Part shown: positions 16,587 to 24,973 of the stretch, piece after piece
Numbering within the stretch: the stretch's first letter is position 1
How the letters are laid out: every line of letters begins with the position of its first letter
Assembly: GCA_965213595.1 (NCBI GenBank)
Contig: CBDBZO010000006.1
Span: 2,108,001 to 2,172,000, forward strand
Reading direction: 5' to 3'
Length of the DNA: 64,000 nucleotides
DNA from: JBCCFC01 sp965213595
Lineage (GTDB): Bacteria > Chloroflexota > Anaerolineae > Caldilineales > Caldilineaceae
Notes under the pieces: model-generated
Told to the model about the DNA's origin: nothing
The model's input: the letters and a program-made list of their open reading frames with translations, nothing else
Database searches by the model: none
Program-made: the position numbers and the translations under genes

Positions 16587-17741
16587 ATGAAACGAACTGC
16601 CATGTTTTGGCTGTCGCTGCTGCTCGTGCTGACGTTTGTCGTCAGCGCCTGTGCGCCTGCCGCCGCGCCCGCAGATTCTGCTGCGGAGCCGGATACCGTG
16701 GACACCACCGACACCACGACCGACACCACCGCCACCGGCGACGCCGCCGCCTGCGAGGGCAGCATTGCCGTGCTGCTGCCGGACAGCGCCTCCTCCGCCC
16801 GCTGGGAGGCGGACGACCGCCGCTTCCTCGGCGAGGCCTTTGACGCGGCGGGCGTCGAGTACACAATCACCAACGCCGAAGGCGATGCCTCGCAGATGCA
16901 GACGCAGGCCGAGCAGGCCATCACCAACGGCGCGCAGGTGATCCTGATGGTGAACCTGGACAGCGGCTCCGGCGCGGCAATCATCGCCCAGGCGCGCGAG
17001 GCCGACGTCGCCATCATCGACTACGACCGCCTGACCATCGAGGGCGAGGGCGCGGATTTTTACGTGAGCTTTGACAACGAGGCCGTGGGTCGGCTGGAGG
17101 GCGAGGGCTTGGTCGCGGCGGTGGAAGCCGCCGGGCTGGAGAACCCCAACGTGGCCGTGCTCAACGGCTCGCCGACGGACAACAACGCCACGCTCTTCAA
17201 AAATGGCTACGACGGCGTGATCAACCCGCTCTTTGAGAGCGGTGAGTGGACCGAAGTCGACGATCAGTCCGTGCCGCAGTGGGACAACCAGCAGGCGCTG
17301 GTAATCTTCGAGCAGATGCTGACGGCGGCGGGCGGCGAGATCGACGCCGCGATTGCGGCCAACGATGGCCTGGCGGGCGCGGTTGCCGCGGCGCTGGCCA
17401 ACCAGGGCTTTGATCCGATCCCCGTCACGGGCCAGGATGCCACGGTCGAGGGCATCCAGCGCATTCTCTCCGGCGAACAGAGCATGACGGTCTACAAGGC
17501 GATCAAGGCCGAGGCCGAAGCGGCGGCGGAACTCGCTGTTGCCCTGCTCTGCGGCGAAGAGACTGCTGGCTTCGTGACGGGCAGCGTGGACAACGGTACG
17601 AACGAAATCCCCTCCGTGCTGCTGGAGCCCGTCTCGGTGACGCAGGACAACATCGCCGAAACCGTTATCGCCGATGGCTTCCGCACGTGGGACGAGATTT
17701 GCGTGGGCGAGTACGAGCAGTATTGCCCCGAGGATCGGTAA
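16587..17741 (+). CDS. Xylose/ribose-type sugar-binding lipoprotein
   Basis: A 384-residue periplasmic-binding-protein-like lipoprotein of the XylF/RbsB class. AAAGGAG precedes ATG 16587. The signal ends in the lipobox VVSAC (Cys about 22), then an Asp/Thr-rich linker. The type 1 binding-protein core is clear: SIAVLLPDSASSARWEADDR, ANDGLAGAVAAALANQGFDP, VTGQDATVEGIQRILSGEQS and TVYKAIKAEA. The closest family match by motif is D-xylose-binding XylF. It is the first gene of a CUT2 importer with 17867-18641 and 18638-20038. Confidence 0.9.
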   Translation: MKRTAMFWLSLLLVLTFVVSACAPAAAPADSAAEPDTVDTTDTTTDTTATGDAAACEGSIAVLLPDSASSARWEADDRRFLGEAFDAAGVEYTITNAEGDASQMQTQAEQAITNGAQVILMVNLDSGSGAAIIAQAREADVAIIDYDRLTIEGEGADFYVSFDNEAVGRLEGEGLVAAVEAAGLENPNVAVLNGSPTDNNATLFKNGYDGVINPLFESGEWTEVDDQSVPQWDNQQALVIFEQMLTAAGGEIDAAIAANDGLAGAVAAALANQGFDPIPVTGQDATVEGIQRILSGEQSMTVYKAIKAEAEAAAELAVALLCGEETAGFVTGSVDNGTNEIPSVLLEPVSVTQDNIAETVIADGFRTWDEICVGEYEQYCPEDR

Positions 17742-17750
17742 GTCTCCAGG

Positions 17751-17840
17751 AGCAGCTAGCGGATTCTGCGGATTTTGCGGATGAAGACGGATCAGGAAAT
17801 CCGCTTTAATCCGCAAAATCCGCAAAATCCGCTAGCTGCT
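17751..17840. repeat. Long hairpin between binding-protein and ATPase genes
   Basis: The left arm AGCAGCTAGCGGATTCTGCG... is mirrored by ...CCGCTAGCTGCT at the right end. About 30 bp pair on each side around a loop containing ATGAAGACGGATCAGG. It immediately follows the binding-protein stop, which fits differential expression of the binding protein over the membrane genes. Confidence 0.75.
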
Positions 17841-17866
17841 TTCAATTCCAACAAGGATAGACTATC

Positions 17867-18641
17867 GTGCCAGACAATCCCATCCTTCGCCTGGACGGCG
17901 TTTCCAAAAGCTTTGGCGCGGTGCAGGCGCTCTATCAGGTTGACTTTGCGGTGCGGCCCACCGAGGTGATGGCGCTCGTCGGCGACAACGGCGCGGGCAA
18001 ATCGACGCTGATCAAGGGCATCGCCGGCATCCACGCCTTTGACGAAGGGCAAATTTACTTTGACGAGCAGCCCGTCACTATTCAAAATCCCAAGGAGAGC
18101 GCCGACCTCGGCATCGAAGTCGTCTACCAGGATTTGGCGCTGGCGGACAATCTGGACGTGGTTGCCAACATGTTCCTGGGCCGCGAGCGCACGCAGCCGC
18201 GCTGGCAGCTCGATGAAACGAGCATGGAGCGCGCCGCCCTCGAAACGCTCGCATCGCTCTCCGTCTCGACGCTGAACTCGGTGCGCACGCCCGTCGCCGG
18301 CCTTTCCGGCGGCCAGCGGCAGGCGATTGCCGTGGCTAAGGCCGTGATGTGGAACTCCAAGCTCGTGATCCTCGACGAGCCGACCGCCGCCCTCGGCGTG
18401 GCTCAAACGCGCCAGGTGCTCGACCTTGTCAAGCGGCTGGCCGGGCAGGGGCTGGCCGTCATCCTGATTTCCCACAACCTGCACGACATTTTTGAAGTCG
18501 CCGACCGCATTCACCGTGCTGCGGCTCGGCCAGAACGTGGGCGTCTTCGAGACGAGCCAAACCAATCAGCAAGAGGTGGTGCAAGCCATCACCGCGGGCA
18601 CGATGACGAGCGTGCCCGGCATGGAAGCCGAGGCCGCATGA
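17867..18641 (+). CDS. CUT2 sugar ABC transporter ATPase, frameshifted
   Basis: A single-domain ATPase of about 257 residues (FrcA-like length, not the double-domain RbsA/XylG). Walker A GDNGAGKST is at 39-47, signature LSGGQRQ at 146-152 and Walker B LVILDEPTAALG at 166-177. Near 18509-18513 one extra base shifts the frame after FEVADRI; the expected tail TVLRLGQNVGVFETSQTNQQ continues in the +1 frame to TGA 18639-18641. Without this correction the frame runs straight into the permease, giving a false fusion of 723 residues. The native stop overlaps the permease start by 4 bases (ATGA). Confidence 0.85.
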
Positions 18642-20038
18642 GCGCAGCAACCCCCGGCACAACCGGTTTACAAAACACAGAACGCCAATCGATTGGCGGC
18701 TACGTTTCCCACTATTTCCGCCGCATCCGCCAGGGCGACCTTGGCTCCCTGCCGATTATCCTGGGGCTGATTGCGATTGCGATTATTTTTCAAACGCAAA
18801 ACGAAAATTATCTGACGGCGCGCAACTTCGTCAACCTCGTCGTGCAGATGGCGGGGATTACGACGATTGCGATTGGCGTCGTCTTCGTGCTGCTGCTGGG
18901 CGAGATCGACCTGTCGATTGGCTACACGAGCGCCGTCGCCGCCGTGAGCGCCGCGCTGCTGATGAGCCCCGGCTACGGCTGGCCCTGGTTTTTGGCCGTG
19001 CCGCTGGCGCTGCTCGTTGCCGCGGGAATTGGGCTGGTGCAGGGGATGATCATCACCCGCTACCAGGCGCGGCTGTGGCTCGTGCTAGTGGTCACCTTTG
19101 TGGTGGCGCTGCTGGTCGACATTTTCCCTGCGTTCAACAGCGAAGCGGGGGTCGCTGGCGCACTGCCGCGGGCGCTGGTGCAGGCCGTCATCGTCACCGC
19201 GATTGTCGGCGCGCTTTACTGGTTTGTAATCCGAGGCACGGAAGTGCCCTCATTTATCGTCACGCTGGCCGGGCTGCTGGCCTGGAACGGCGTCGTCCTG
19301 CTGATGGTGGGGCGTGCGGGCACGGTCAGCATCTCCAACACCGTCGTCATCGGCATCACCAACACCTACCTGCCCGAGCTCGTTGGCTGGTCGATTGCGA
19401 GCGTGATCGTTTTGGGCTACGCGGCGATCCAAATTTGGCAGTGGAATACCCGACGCAGCCAGCAGCTCACGACGCGGCCCATTGTGTTTATTGCGCTGGA
19501 AGTGCTCGTCCTCGCGGCGCTGGTGGGCGCGGCGGTCTACGTCGCCAACCTCGACCGCGGCGTGCCGGTGATTGCGCTGATTCTGCTCGTGCTGCTGGTC
19601 GGCTTTAGCTATCTCGCCACGCGCACGCCCTTTGGCCGCTACGTCTACGCCGTCGGCGGCAACCGCGAAGCCGCGCGGCGCGCGGGCATTCCCGTCGAGC
19701 GCATCCGGCTGGCCGTCTTCGTGCTATCGAGCACCATGGCTGGGCTGGGCGGCATCGTCCTTGCCTCGCGGCTGCGCTCCGTCGCCACGGACACGGGCGG
19801 CGGCAACCTGCTGCTCAACTCGATTGCCGCCGCCGTCATCGGCGGCACGTCGCTCTTTGGCGGCAGCGGTCGCGTCGTCAGCGCGCTGCTCGGCGCGCTG
19901 GTGATTGCCAGCGTGGACAGCGGCATGGGGCTGCTGGGCTATTCGGCGGGGCAGCGCTTTATCATCACGGGCGTCGTGCTGCTGATTGCGGTGCTGATCG
20001 ATTCGCTGTCGAGAAGAGGGCGAGGGGCGGGAAGTTAG
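18638..20038 (+). CDS. CUT2 sugar ABC transporter permease (XylH type)
   Basis: A 466-residue multi-helix permease of the RbsC/XylH family, start ATG 18638 (MSAATPGTTGLQNTERQSIG). Family markers: GEIDLSIGYTSAVAAVSAA, EVPSFIVTLAGLLAWNGVVL, GRYVYAVGGNREAARRAGIP and GGTSLFGGSGRVVSALLGAL. It is longer than RbsC (about 320) and in the XylH range; an extra stretch of about 70 residues separates the usual GMIITR and PSFIVTLA parts. It acts with the ATPase and the binding protein just upstream to import a pentose or related sugar. Confidence 0.9.
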   Translation: MSAATPGTTGLQNTERQSIGGYVSHYFRRIRQGDLGSLPIILGLIAIAIIFQTQNENYLTARNFVNLVVQMAGITTIAIGVVFVLLLGEIDLSIGYTSAVAAVSAALLMSPGYGWPWFLAVPLALLVAAGIGLVQGMIITRYQARLWLVLVVTFVVALLVDIFPAFNSEAGVAGALPRALVQAVIVTAIVGALYWFVIRGTEVPSFIVTLAGLLAWNGVVLLMVGRAGTVSISNTVVIGITNTYLPELVGWSIASVIVLGYAAIQIWQWNTRRSQQLTTRPIVFIALEVLVLAALVGAAVYVANLDRGVPVIALILLVLLVGFSYLATRTPFGRYVYAVGGNREAARRAGIPVERIRLAVFVLSSTMAGLGGIVLASRLRSVATDTGGGNLLLNSIAAAVIGGTSLFGGSGRVVSALLGALVIASVDSGMGLLGYSAGQRFIITGVVLLIAVLIDSLSRRGRGAGS

Positions 20039-20045
20039 GAGAAGA

Positions 20046-20453
20046 CTAGGGGACAAGCTGAAAGCCAGCCTGCGCGAAGTGGTGGTCGAACGACAACGCG
20101 CTATAAATTTGGCGCTGCTGCATAACAACGAACGAAATACAATCTGTCAGTGAATAGCGCTTGTCTTTGTGCGTTTGAAAATAGCGCCAGCCCGCCTCGA
20201 ATAGCGCTTCGTCGACAAAGATCATTTCCATCACTTGACTTCTTCGGATCAAATTGCCAACTTGCACTGCTTTTGCGTGATGGTTTCGGCTATTGAGAAA
20301 GGTTACAGATTCATCGAGCACAAACGAGGTCGTCACCAAATAAGGCTGCGACTTTGCCAGCGTTTGCCAATGTGCAGCCGCAGCCGAATGGTTTTGGTCT
20401 TTCGTGTAATTTAGCGCGATGAAATAGCCAGCATCTACAAAGAGGGGATTCAT
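20046..20453 (-). CDS. PIN-domain toxin (VapC-like ribonuclease)
   Basis: A 135-residue PIN-domain protein. Acidic residues expected for metal binding are visible: Asp in NPLFVDAGYFIAL near residue 7, Glu in VLDESVTFLN near 49, Asp in SLTDCISFVVM near 104, and Asp in ALSFDHHFAQAGF near 125. VapC-type toxins cut tRNA or other RNA. It overlaps the antitoxin gene at 20450-20698 by 4 bases, the usual coupled arrangement. Confidence 0.85.
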   Translation of the reverse strand: MNPLFVDAGYFIALNYTKDQNHSAAAAHWQTLAKSQPYLVTTSFVLDESVTFLNSRNHHAKAVQVGNLIRRSQVMEMIFVDEALFEAGWRYFQTHKDKRYSLTDCISFVVMQQRQIYSALSFDHHFAQAGFQLVP

Positions 20454-20698
20454 GAGCCATCTGATGCGCGATAAAGATATTGATCTAGATTGACAGATGC
20501 GTCTTCAATGTCGTCGTCCACAGGGTTTTGTCCTAGCTGCCAGATGGGATCATCTGCTGGCCATCCACCTCCATCGTGCGCTGCTTGAACAGGCCTAATG
20601 ACCAAGCAATCTTGCTCTTGCAAAATTTCAACTTTACTTGCGTTGCCAAGCAGGGCGGGCGGGATCAGCAATCCTTGTGCGGTGACTTCAGCGACCAT
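20450..20698 (-). CDS. Antitoxin of PIN toxin
   Basis: An 82-residue protein, MVAEVTAQGLLIPPALLGNA, with an AbrB-like beta-rich N-terminus and an acidic C-terminus. ATG 20698 is preferred since AAGGAAG lies about 7 bases upstream; a longer frame to 20776 lacks this. The first gene of the toxin-antitoxin pair, it probably binds the toxin and represses its own promoter. Confidence 0.75.
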   Translation of the reverse strand: MVAEVTAQGLLIPPALLGNASKVEILQEQDCLVIRPVQAAHDGGGWPADDPIWQLGQNPVDDDIEDASVNLDQYLYRASDGS

Positions 20699-20820
20699 TA
20701 GTTCTTCCTTTCTACTTGCTGCTTCAGTACTACTATCATACCATAATCTGATGTAGCAGTGATAAACTGGTAGCATGATGTAGCTCGTGACATAGTTTTA
20801 GTAAGAAGCGGAGACGAATC

Positions 20821-21643
20821 ATGCACATAAGAACGAAGCTAGACATTGACAAGTTGAAAATCACGAAAAAACCGTACATCTGTGCAGAGTGCTACGCAAG
20901 TGGCTTGATGCGCATTGTGCAGCGGAGTTGTAACAGTTTCTTATTGCGGTGATTATCCGCAGTGGTGTGCTGATGAAACCTGGCGCGTGTTGATCTGTCC
21001 CTCATGTGAGCACGTAAACGTAATTTTGGAAACAAAGTGCGAAGTGGACGGATGGGTAGTTCGCACTGATGCAAATGGTTTTGATGTAATGGATTACACG
21101 AGATACGAGTATCGTATTGATTCGTTTGGCAACTTGGTCAAAAACTCGAATGGCGGATATATTAAAGAGCCTGCACCGCCAAAATATAAGTATCCAGAAA
21201 AAGATATTAAGTTATCCACACCTCATCCTAATATGCCGGATCAGGTAAAAGAAATTTATGAGGAAGCTCGAAGTATCTATCTTCGTTCTCCTCGAGGTGC
21301 AGCAGCACTGCTTCGATTAGCAATTCAGAATATGTGCAAGAGCGTGGGTGGTAAAGGGAAAAACATCAATAGAGATATTGCAGACTTTGTAAAAGAAGGC
21401 TTGCCAGAGTATGTTCAACAGGCATTGGATATTGTACGCGTAGTTGGAAATGAATCTGTTCATCCAGGAGAAATTAACGTTAACGAAGAACCTGAAGTAG
21501 CTTATGCGCTATTTGGGTTAACTAACATTATTGCTGAACATTGGTTCGGGATGCCCACCACACAAAGCAGTGTAGAACAAGCTTATCGCCGCTTACCTAA
21601 ATTAAAGCTCGACGGTATTTCAAATAGAGGTAAAAAAGAATAA
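20821..21643 (+). CDS. DUF4145 domain protein, apparent N-terminal frameshift
   Basis: The long frame (20915-21643, about 242 residues) ends with a clear DUF4145 region: EIYEEARSIYLRSPRGAAAL, LRLAIQNMCKSVGGKGKNI and VVGNESVHPGE. Family members start with a zinc-ribbon; the second CxxC (LICPSCEHVNV) is in this frame but the first (PYICAECYASG) is in another frame beginning at ATG 20821. A one-base indel between about 20900 and 20950 would join them. DUF4145 proteins often sit in restriction or defence loci. Base composition is distinctly more AT-rich than the neighbours, suggesting transfer. Confidence 0.75.
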
Positions 21644-21702
21644 AAATTCTGACGTAAACTTATTTCTTTGCAACTCCACAACCAAATTCTCTGGATACTC
21701 CC

Positions 21703-22731
21703 ATGAAAGCACTCCTCCTCACCGACTACCTTAACCTCGAATTCACCGACATGCCCGTGCCCGACATCGGGCCGACGGACGTGCTCGTGCGCGTGCGGGC
21801 CTGCGGCATCTGCGGCAGCGACGTGCACGGCTGGGACGGCAGCTCCGGTCGCCGCAAGCCGCCGCTGGTGATGGGCCACGAGGCCGCGGGCACGATCGAG
21901 CGCGTGGGCGACGCGGTGACCGACCTCGCCGTGGGCGACCGCGTGACCTTTGACTCGACGATCTACTGCGGCCACTGCTGGTTCTGCCGTCGCGGCGACA
22001 TCAACCTCTGCGAGAATCGGCGCGTAATGGGCGTCTCGCCCGGCGAGTATCGGCAGCACGGGGCCTTTGCCGAATACGTCGCCCTGCCGCAGCACATCGT
22101 CTACCCGCTGCCCGACGGCCTCAGCTTTCAGCACGCGGCCATGGTCGAGCCGGTCTCGATTGCCGTGCACGCCATCAACCGCACGCCGCTGGCGCTCGGC
22201 ACAAGCGCGGTCGTCGTCGGCGCGGGGATGATTGGCAACCTGGTCGTGCAGGCGCTGCGGATTGCGGGCTGCAGCCAGATCATCGCCGTCGACCTCGACC
22301 AGGGCAAGCTCGACTTGGCGCAACGGGTCGGCGCCACGCACGGCGTGCTCGCCACGGGCGACGTCGCCGCCGCGGTGCGCCAGCTCACCGGCGGGCGCGG
22401 CGCGGACGCGACGTTTGAGGCCGTGGGCATCCAGCCGACGGTGCAGAGCGCCATCGAGAGCGCGCGCAAGGGCGGCTCGGTTACCCTCGTGGGCAACTTG
22501 GCGGCCAACGTGGAGTTTCCGCTCCAGTCCGTGGTGACGCGCGAGGTGACGCTCTACGGCTCGTGCGGCTCCAGCGGCGAGTACCCCGAATGTCTGTTGC
22601 TGATCGCCAGCGGCGCCTTCGACCTCGACGCGATCATTACCGCCACCGTGCCGCTGGACGAGGGCGCGAGCTGGTTCCAGCGTTTGTATGATGGCGAGGC
22701 CGGGTTGATGAAGGTAATTGTGGAGCCGTAG
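21703..22731 (+). CDS. Zinc-dependent medium-chain dehydrogenase (sorbitol/galactitol type)
   Basis: A 342-residue MDR-family NAD(P)-dependent alcohol dehydrogenase. Catalytic zinc ligands C37 (RACGICGSDVHG) and H59-E60 (MGHEAAG), and structural zinc cysteines C89, C92, C95 and C103, are all present. The Rossmann motif VVGAGMIGNLVVQALRIAG is intact. The family oxidises polyols such as sorbitol or galactitol, or threonine. It stands alone between the DUF4145 gene and a YbaK-type gene, so substrate context is weak. Confidence 0.88.
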   Translation: MKALLLTDYLNLEFTDMPVPDIGPTDVLVRVRACGICGSDVHGWDGSSGRRKPPLVMGHEAAGTIERVGDAVTDLAVGDRVTFDSTIYCGHCWFCRRGDINLCENRRVMGVSPGEYRQHGAFAEYVALPQHIVYPLPDGLSFQHAAMVEPVSIAVHAINRTPLALGTSAVVVGAGMIGNLVVQALRIAGCSQIIAVDLDQGKLDLAQRVGATHGVLATGDVAAAVRQLTGGRGADATFEAVGIQPTVQSAIESARKGGSVTLVGNLAANVEFPLQSVVTREVTLYGSCGSSGEYPECLLLIASGAFDLDAIITATVPLDEGASWFQRLYDGEAGLMKVIVEP

Positions 22732-22951
22732 ATCAAGTGCGGAGTAGGGAGTGCGGAGGGCGGAATGATGAGCGCACATTTTGGTGACAGGCTGACATCA
22801 GCGGCGGTTGAGCTGATCGAAGTAAAGTAGGTGCGGTTTTTAACCGCACGGTCAATGCCAACCGCTCGCATAACCCAATACGAGGGGAGCAATGGCGATT
22901 GCGCAGCTAAAAGCAGCGCCTACGATTGAACAGTGAAGCGTATCGTGATTT

Positions 22952-23440
22952 ATGAGTCAAAAATCTGAACTAACAGCCAGTGCCCAGCGCGTCCAGGATG
23001 CCCTGACCGCCCACGGCGTCGACTGCCAAGTGGTCGAACTCGCGGCTTCGACGCGGACGGCGCAGGAGGCGGCGGAGGCCGTCGGCTGCGAGGTGGGGCA
23101 GATTGTGAAGTCGCTGATCTTTCGGAGCAAGCATTCGGGCAGGGCGGTGCTGGTGCTGGCGAGCGGCGCGAACCGCGTGGACGAGCAGAAGCTGCGCGCC
23201 CTGCTTGGCGAGCAGGTCACCAAGCCGAATGCGGACTTTGTGCGCGCGCAGACGGGCTACGCCATTGGCGGCGTGCCTCCGCTCGGCCACGTGCAGCCGC
23301 TGGAAACGTTTATTGACGAGGAGCTGCTCCAATACGACGAAATCTGGGCCGCAGCGGGCACGCCCCACGCCGTGTTCCGATTGAGAGCGGAGGATTTGCA
23401 GCGGGTGACGGATGGTCGGGTGGTGGAGATTAAGCGGTAA
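22952..23440 (+). CDS. YbaK/EbsC family aminoacyl-tRNA deacylase
   Basis: A 162-residue protein with the YbaK fold: ELAASTRTAQEAAEAVGCEV, QIVKSLIFRSKHSGRAVLVL, and GYAIGGVPPLGHVQPLETFI, the conserved GGVSPxG-like loop. These enzymes clear mischarged Cys- or Ala-tRNA(Pro). Length is standard. Upstream, 22740-22950 is a 200-base non-coding gap with a small inverted motif (GTGCGGTTTTTAACCGCAC at about 22830). Confidence 0.88.
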   Translation: MSQKSELTASAQRVQDALTAHGVDCQVVELAASTRTAQEAAEAVGCEVGQIVKSLIFRSKHSGRAVLVLASGANRVDEQKLRALLGEQVTKPNADFVRAQTGYAIGGVPPLGHVQPLETFIDEELLQYDEIWAAAGTPHAVFRLRAEDLQRVTDGRVVEIKR

Positions 23441-23528
23441 GTGTCGTCGTATTCGGACGATTCCAAGCCAATTTGCTTGGTTGTTCCGAAATTTTACATT
23501 GAGCGGGGCTGAAGGGTTGAGAAAGGTA

Positions 23529-23718
23529 AGGCAATTCCAGGGAATTAACTATACCAGGGTAACCGATGTTGGATGTGCGACGCACCTCAGAAGGTGCGAC
23601 GCACGGTCGACTCTCTCTCTGGTGCGGCCAACACAGCCTACGGTGCGTTGCACTTTCCCAAGTGCGACGCACCGCCATCACAATCAGCCGTGGTATATTT
23701 GTAATCTTGGATTAGCCT
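23529..23718. mobile_element. MITE-like element, copy C (190 bp)
   Basis: Termini AGGCAATTCCAGGGAATTAA and, on the other strand, AGGCTAATCCAAGATTACAA; inner ends carry TATACC on one side and GGTATA on the other. The interior has GTGCGACGCACC palindromes and a CTCTCTCTCT run. It ends 4 bases before the P450 start codon. The same length and near-identical sequence occur inverted at 25244-25433 and direct at 51869-52056. Confidence 0.75.
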
Positions 23719-23722
23719 AACT

Positions 23723-24952
23723 ATGACGATGATGCCAATTGCCGACATCGAGAGGCACCTGACCTCGCCCGCCTTTTTCGCCAACCCCTACCCGCTCTAT
23801 GACCAGTTGCGCGCGGAAGCGCCCGTTTACTGGAGTGAGGCGCTGGGTGGCTGGCTGCTGACGCGCTACGACGACATACAGGCCACGCTGCGCGACACGC
23901 GTCACTTTTCCAGCCAGGGCCGCATGTTGTCCGTGCTCAATCACCTGTCCGCTGGCCAGCGTGCTCAGCTGCGGCTCTTTGAGGAGCACTTCACCGTCGG
24001 CCTCATCAGTTCGGACCCGCCCGACCACACGCGGCTGCGCAGCTTGATTAGCAAAGCGTTTACCCCGCGCATCATCGAACAGCTGCGACCGCGCATCCAG
24101 GCGCTGGTCGACGAGTTGCTCGATCGAGCAATCGAGCGCGGCGAGATGGACCTAATCCGCGACTTTGCCTACCCGCTGCCCGCCACCGTCATCGCCGAAC
24201 TGCTCGGCGCGCCAGCGGCGGAACGCGACCACTTCAAGGTGTGGACGGAGCAAATTCTTTCATTTCAAGGCACGGGCCGCGTCACGGTTGACGTGCTGGA
24301 GCAGTCGCAGCAGGGGCTGCACGAGATGCGCACCTTCCTGGCCGTTCTGCTCGACGAGCGCCGCCGCCAGCCGCAGGACGACCTGCTGAGCCGCATGGTT
24401 GCCGCCGAAGCCAAGGGCGACAAGCTGACCGAGGCCGAGCTGCTGACCACCTGCGTCACCCTGCTGACGGCGGGCCACGAGACGACGACGAGCCTGATTG
24501 GCAACGGGCTGTACACGCTGCTGCGCCATCCCGATCAGCTCCACCAGCTGCGCCAGCAGGTCGATCTGCTGCCCGGTGCAGTTGAGGAGATGCTGCGCTA
24601 TGAAAGCCCGCTCCAGCGCAACCCGCGTCGCGTGGCCACGGACGTTGAGCTGCACGGTCGGCAGCTGCGACGGGGTGATTACCTGCTGCAAATTCTGGGC
24701 TCGGCCAACCGCGACCCGACGCGTTTTCTCAAACCACATCACTTTGACATCGCTCGCCAGCCCAATCCACACGTTGCCTTTGGCTTTGGCGTGCATTTTT
24801 GCCTGGGTGCACCGCTGGCGCGCCTGGAGGCGCCGGTTGCAATAGAGACTATCCTGCGGCGGCTGCCGCGCCTGCGCCTCGCCACGGAGAACGTGAAGTG
24901 GCACGAGCACGGCCTGCTGCGCGGTTTGCAGTCGCTGCCGGTGACGTTTTAG
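23723..24952 (+). CDS. Cytochrome P450
   Basis: A 409-residue class I type bacterial P450 without membrane anchor. The I-helix motif AGHETTT lies at 250-256, the K-helix ExxR as EEMLRYESP at 288-296, and the heme-binding loop FGFGVHFCLGAPLAR has Cys360. Such enzymes hydroxylate hydrophobic substrates and need a ferredoxin partner, which is not encoded nearby. The start is either ATG 23723 or 23732; neither has a ribosome site, because the mobile element C ends immediately upstream. Substrate unknown. Confidence 0.92.
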   Translation: MTMMPIADIERHLTSPAFFANPYPLYDQLRAEAPVYWSEALGGWLLTRYDDIQATLRDTRHFSSQGRMLSVLNHLSAGQRAQLRLFEEHFTVGLISSDPPDHTRLRSLISKAFTPRIIEQLRPRIQALVDELLDRAIERGEMDLIRDFAYPLPATVIAELLGAPAAERDHFKVWTEQILSFQGTGRVTVDVLEQSQQGLHEMRTFLAVLLDERRRQPQDDLLSRMVAAEAKGDKLTEAELLTTCVTLLTAGHETTTSLIGNGLYTLLRHPDQLHQLRQQVDLLPGAVEEMLRYESPLQRNPRRVATDVELHGRQLRRGDYLLQILGSANRDPTRFLKPHHFDIARQPNPHVAFGFGVHFCLGAPLARLEAPVAIETILRRLPRLRLATENVKWHEHGLLRGLQSLPVTF

Positions 24953-24973
24953 CACAGCGTTTTGGTTGTGTAG

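Noticed and set aside
17867..20038. A single 723-residue ATPase-permease fusion
   Set aside because: The native ATPase tail and an ATGA overlap with the permease are visible in the neighbouring frame; the fusion results from one extra base.
20821..21643. Restriction-modification locus suggested by DUF4145
   Set aside because: No methyltransferase, endonuclease or helicase gene lies next to it; only a VapBC-like pair and a dehydrogenase.
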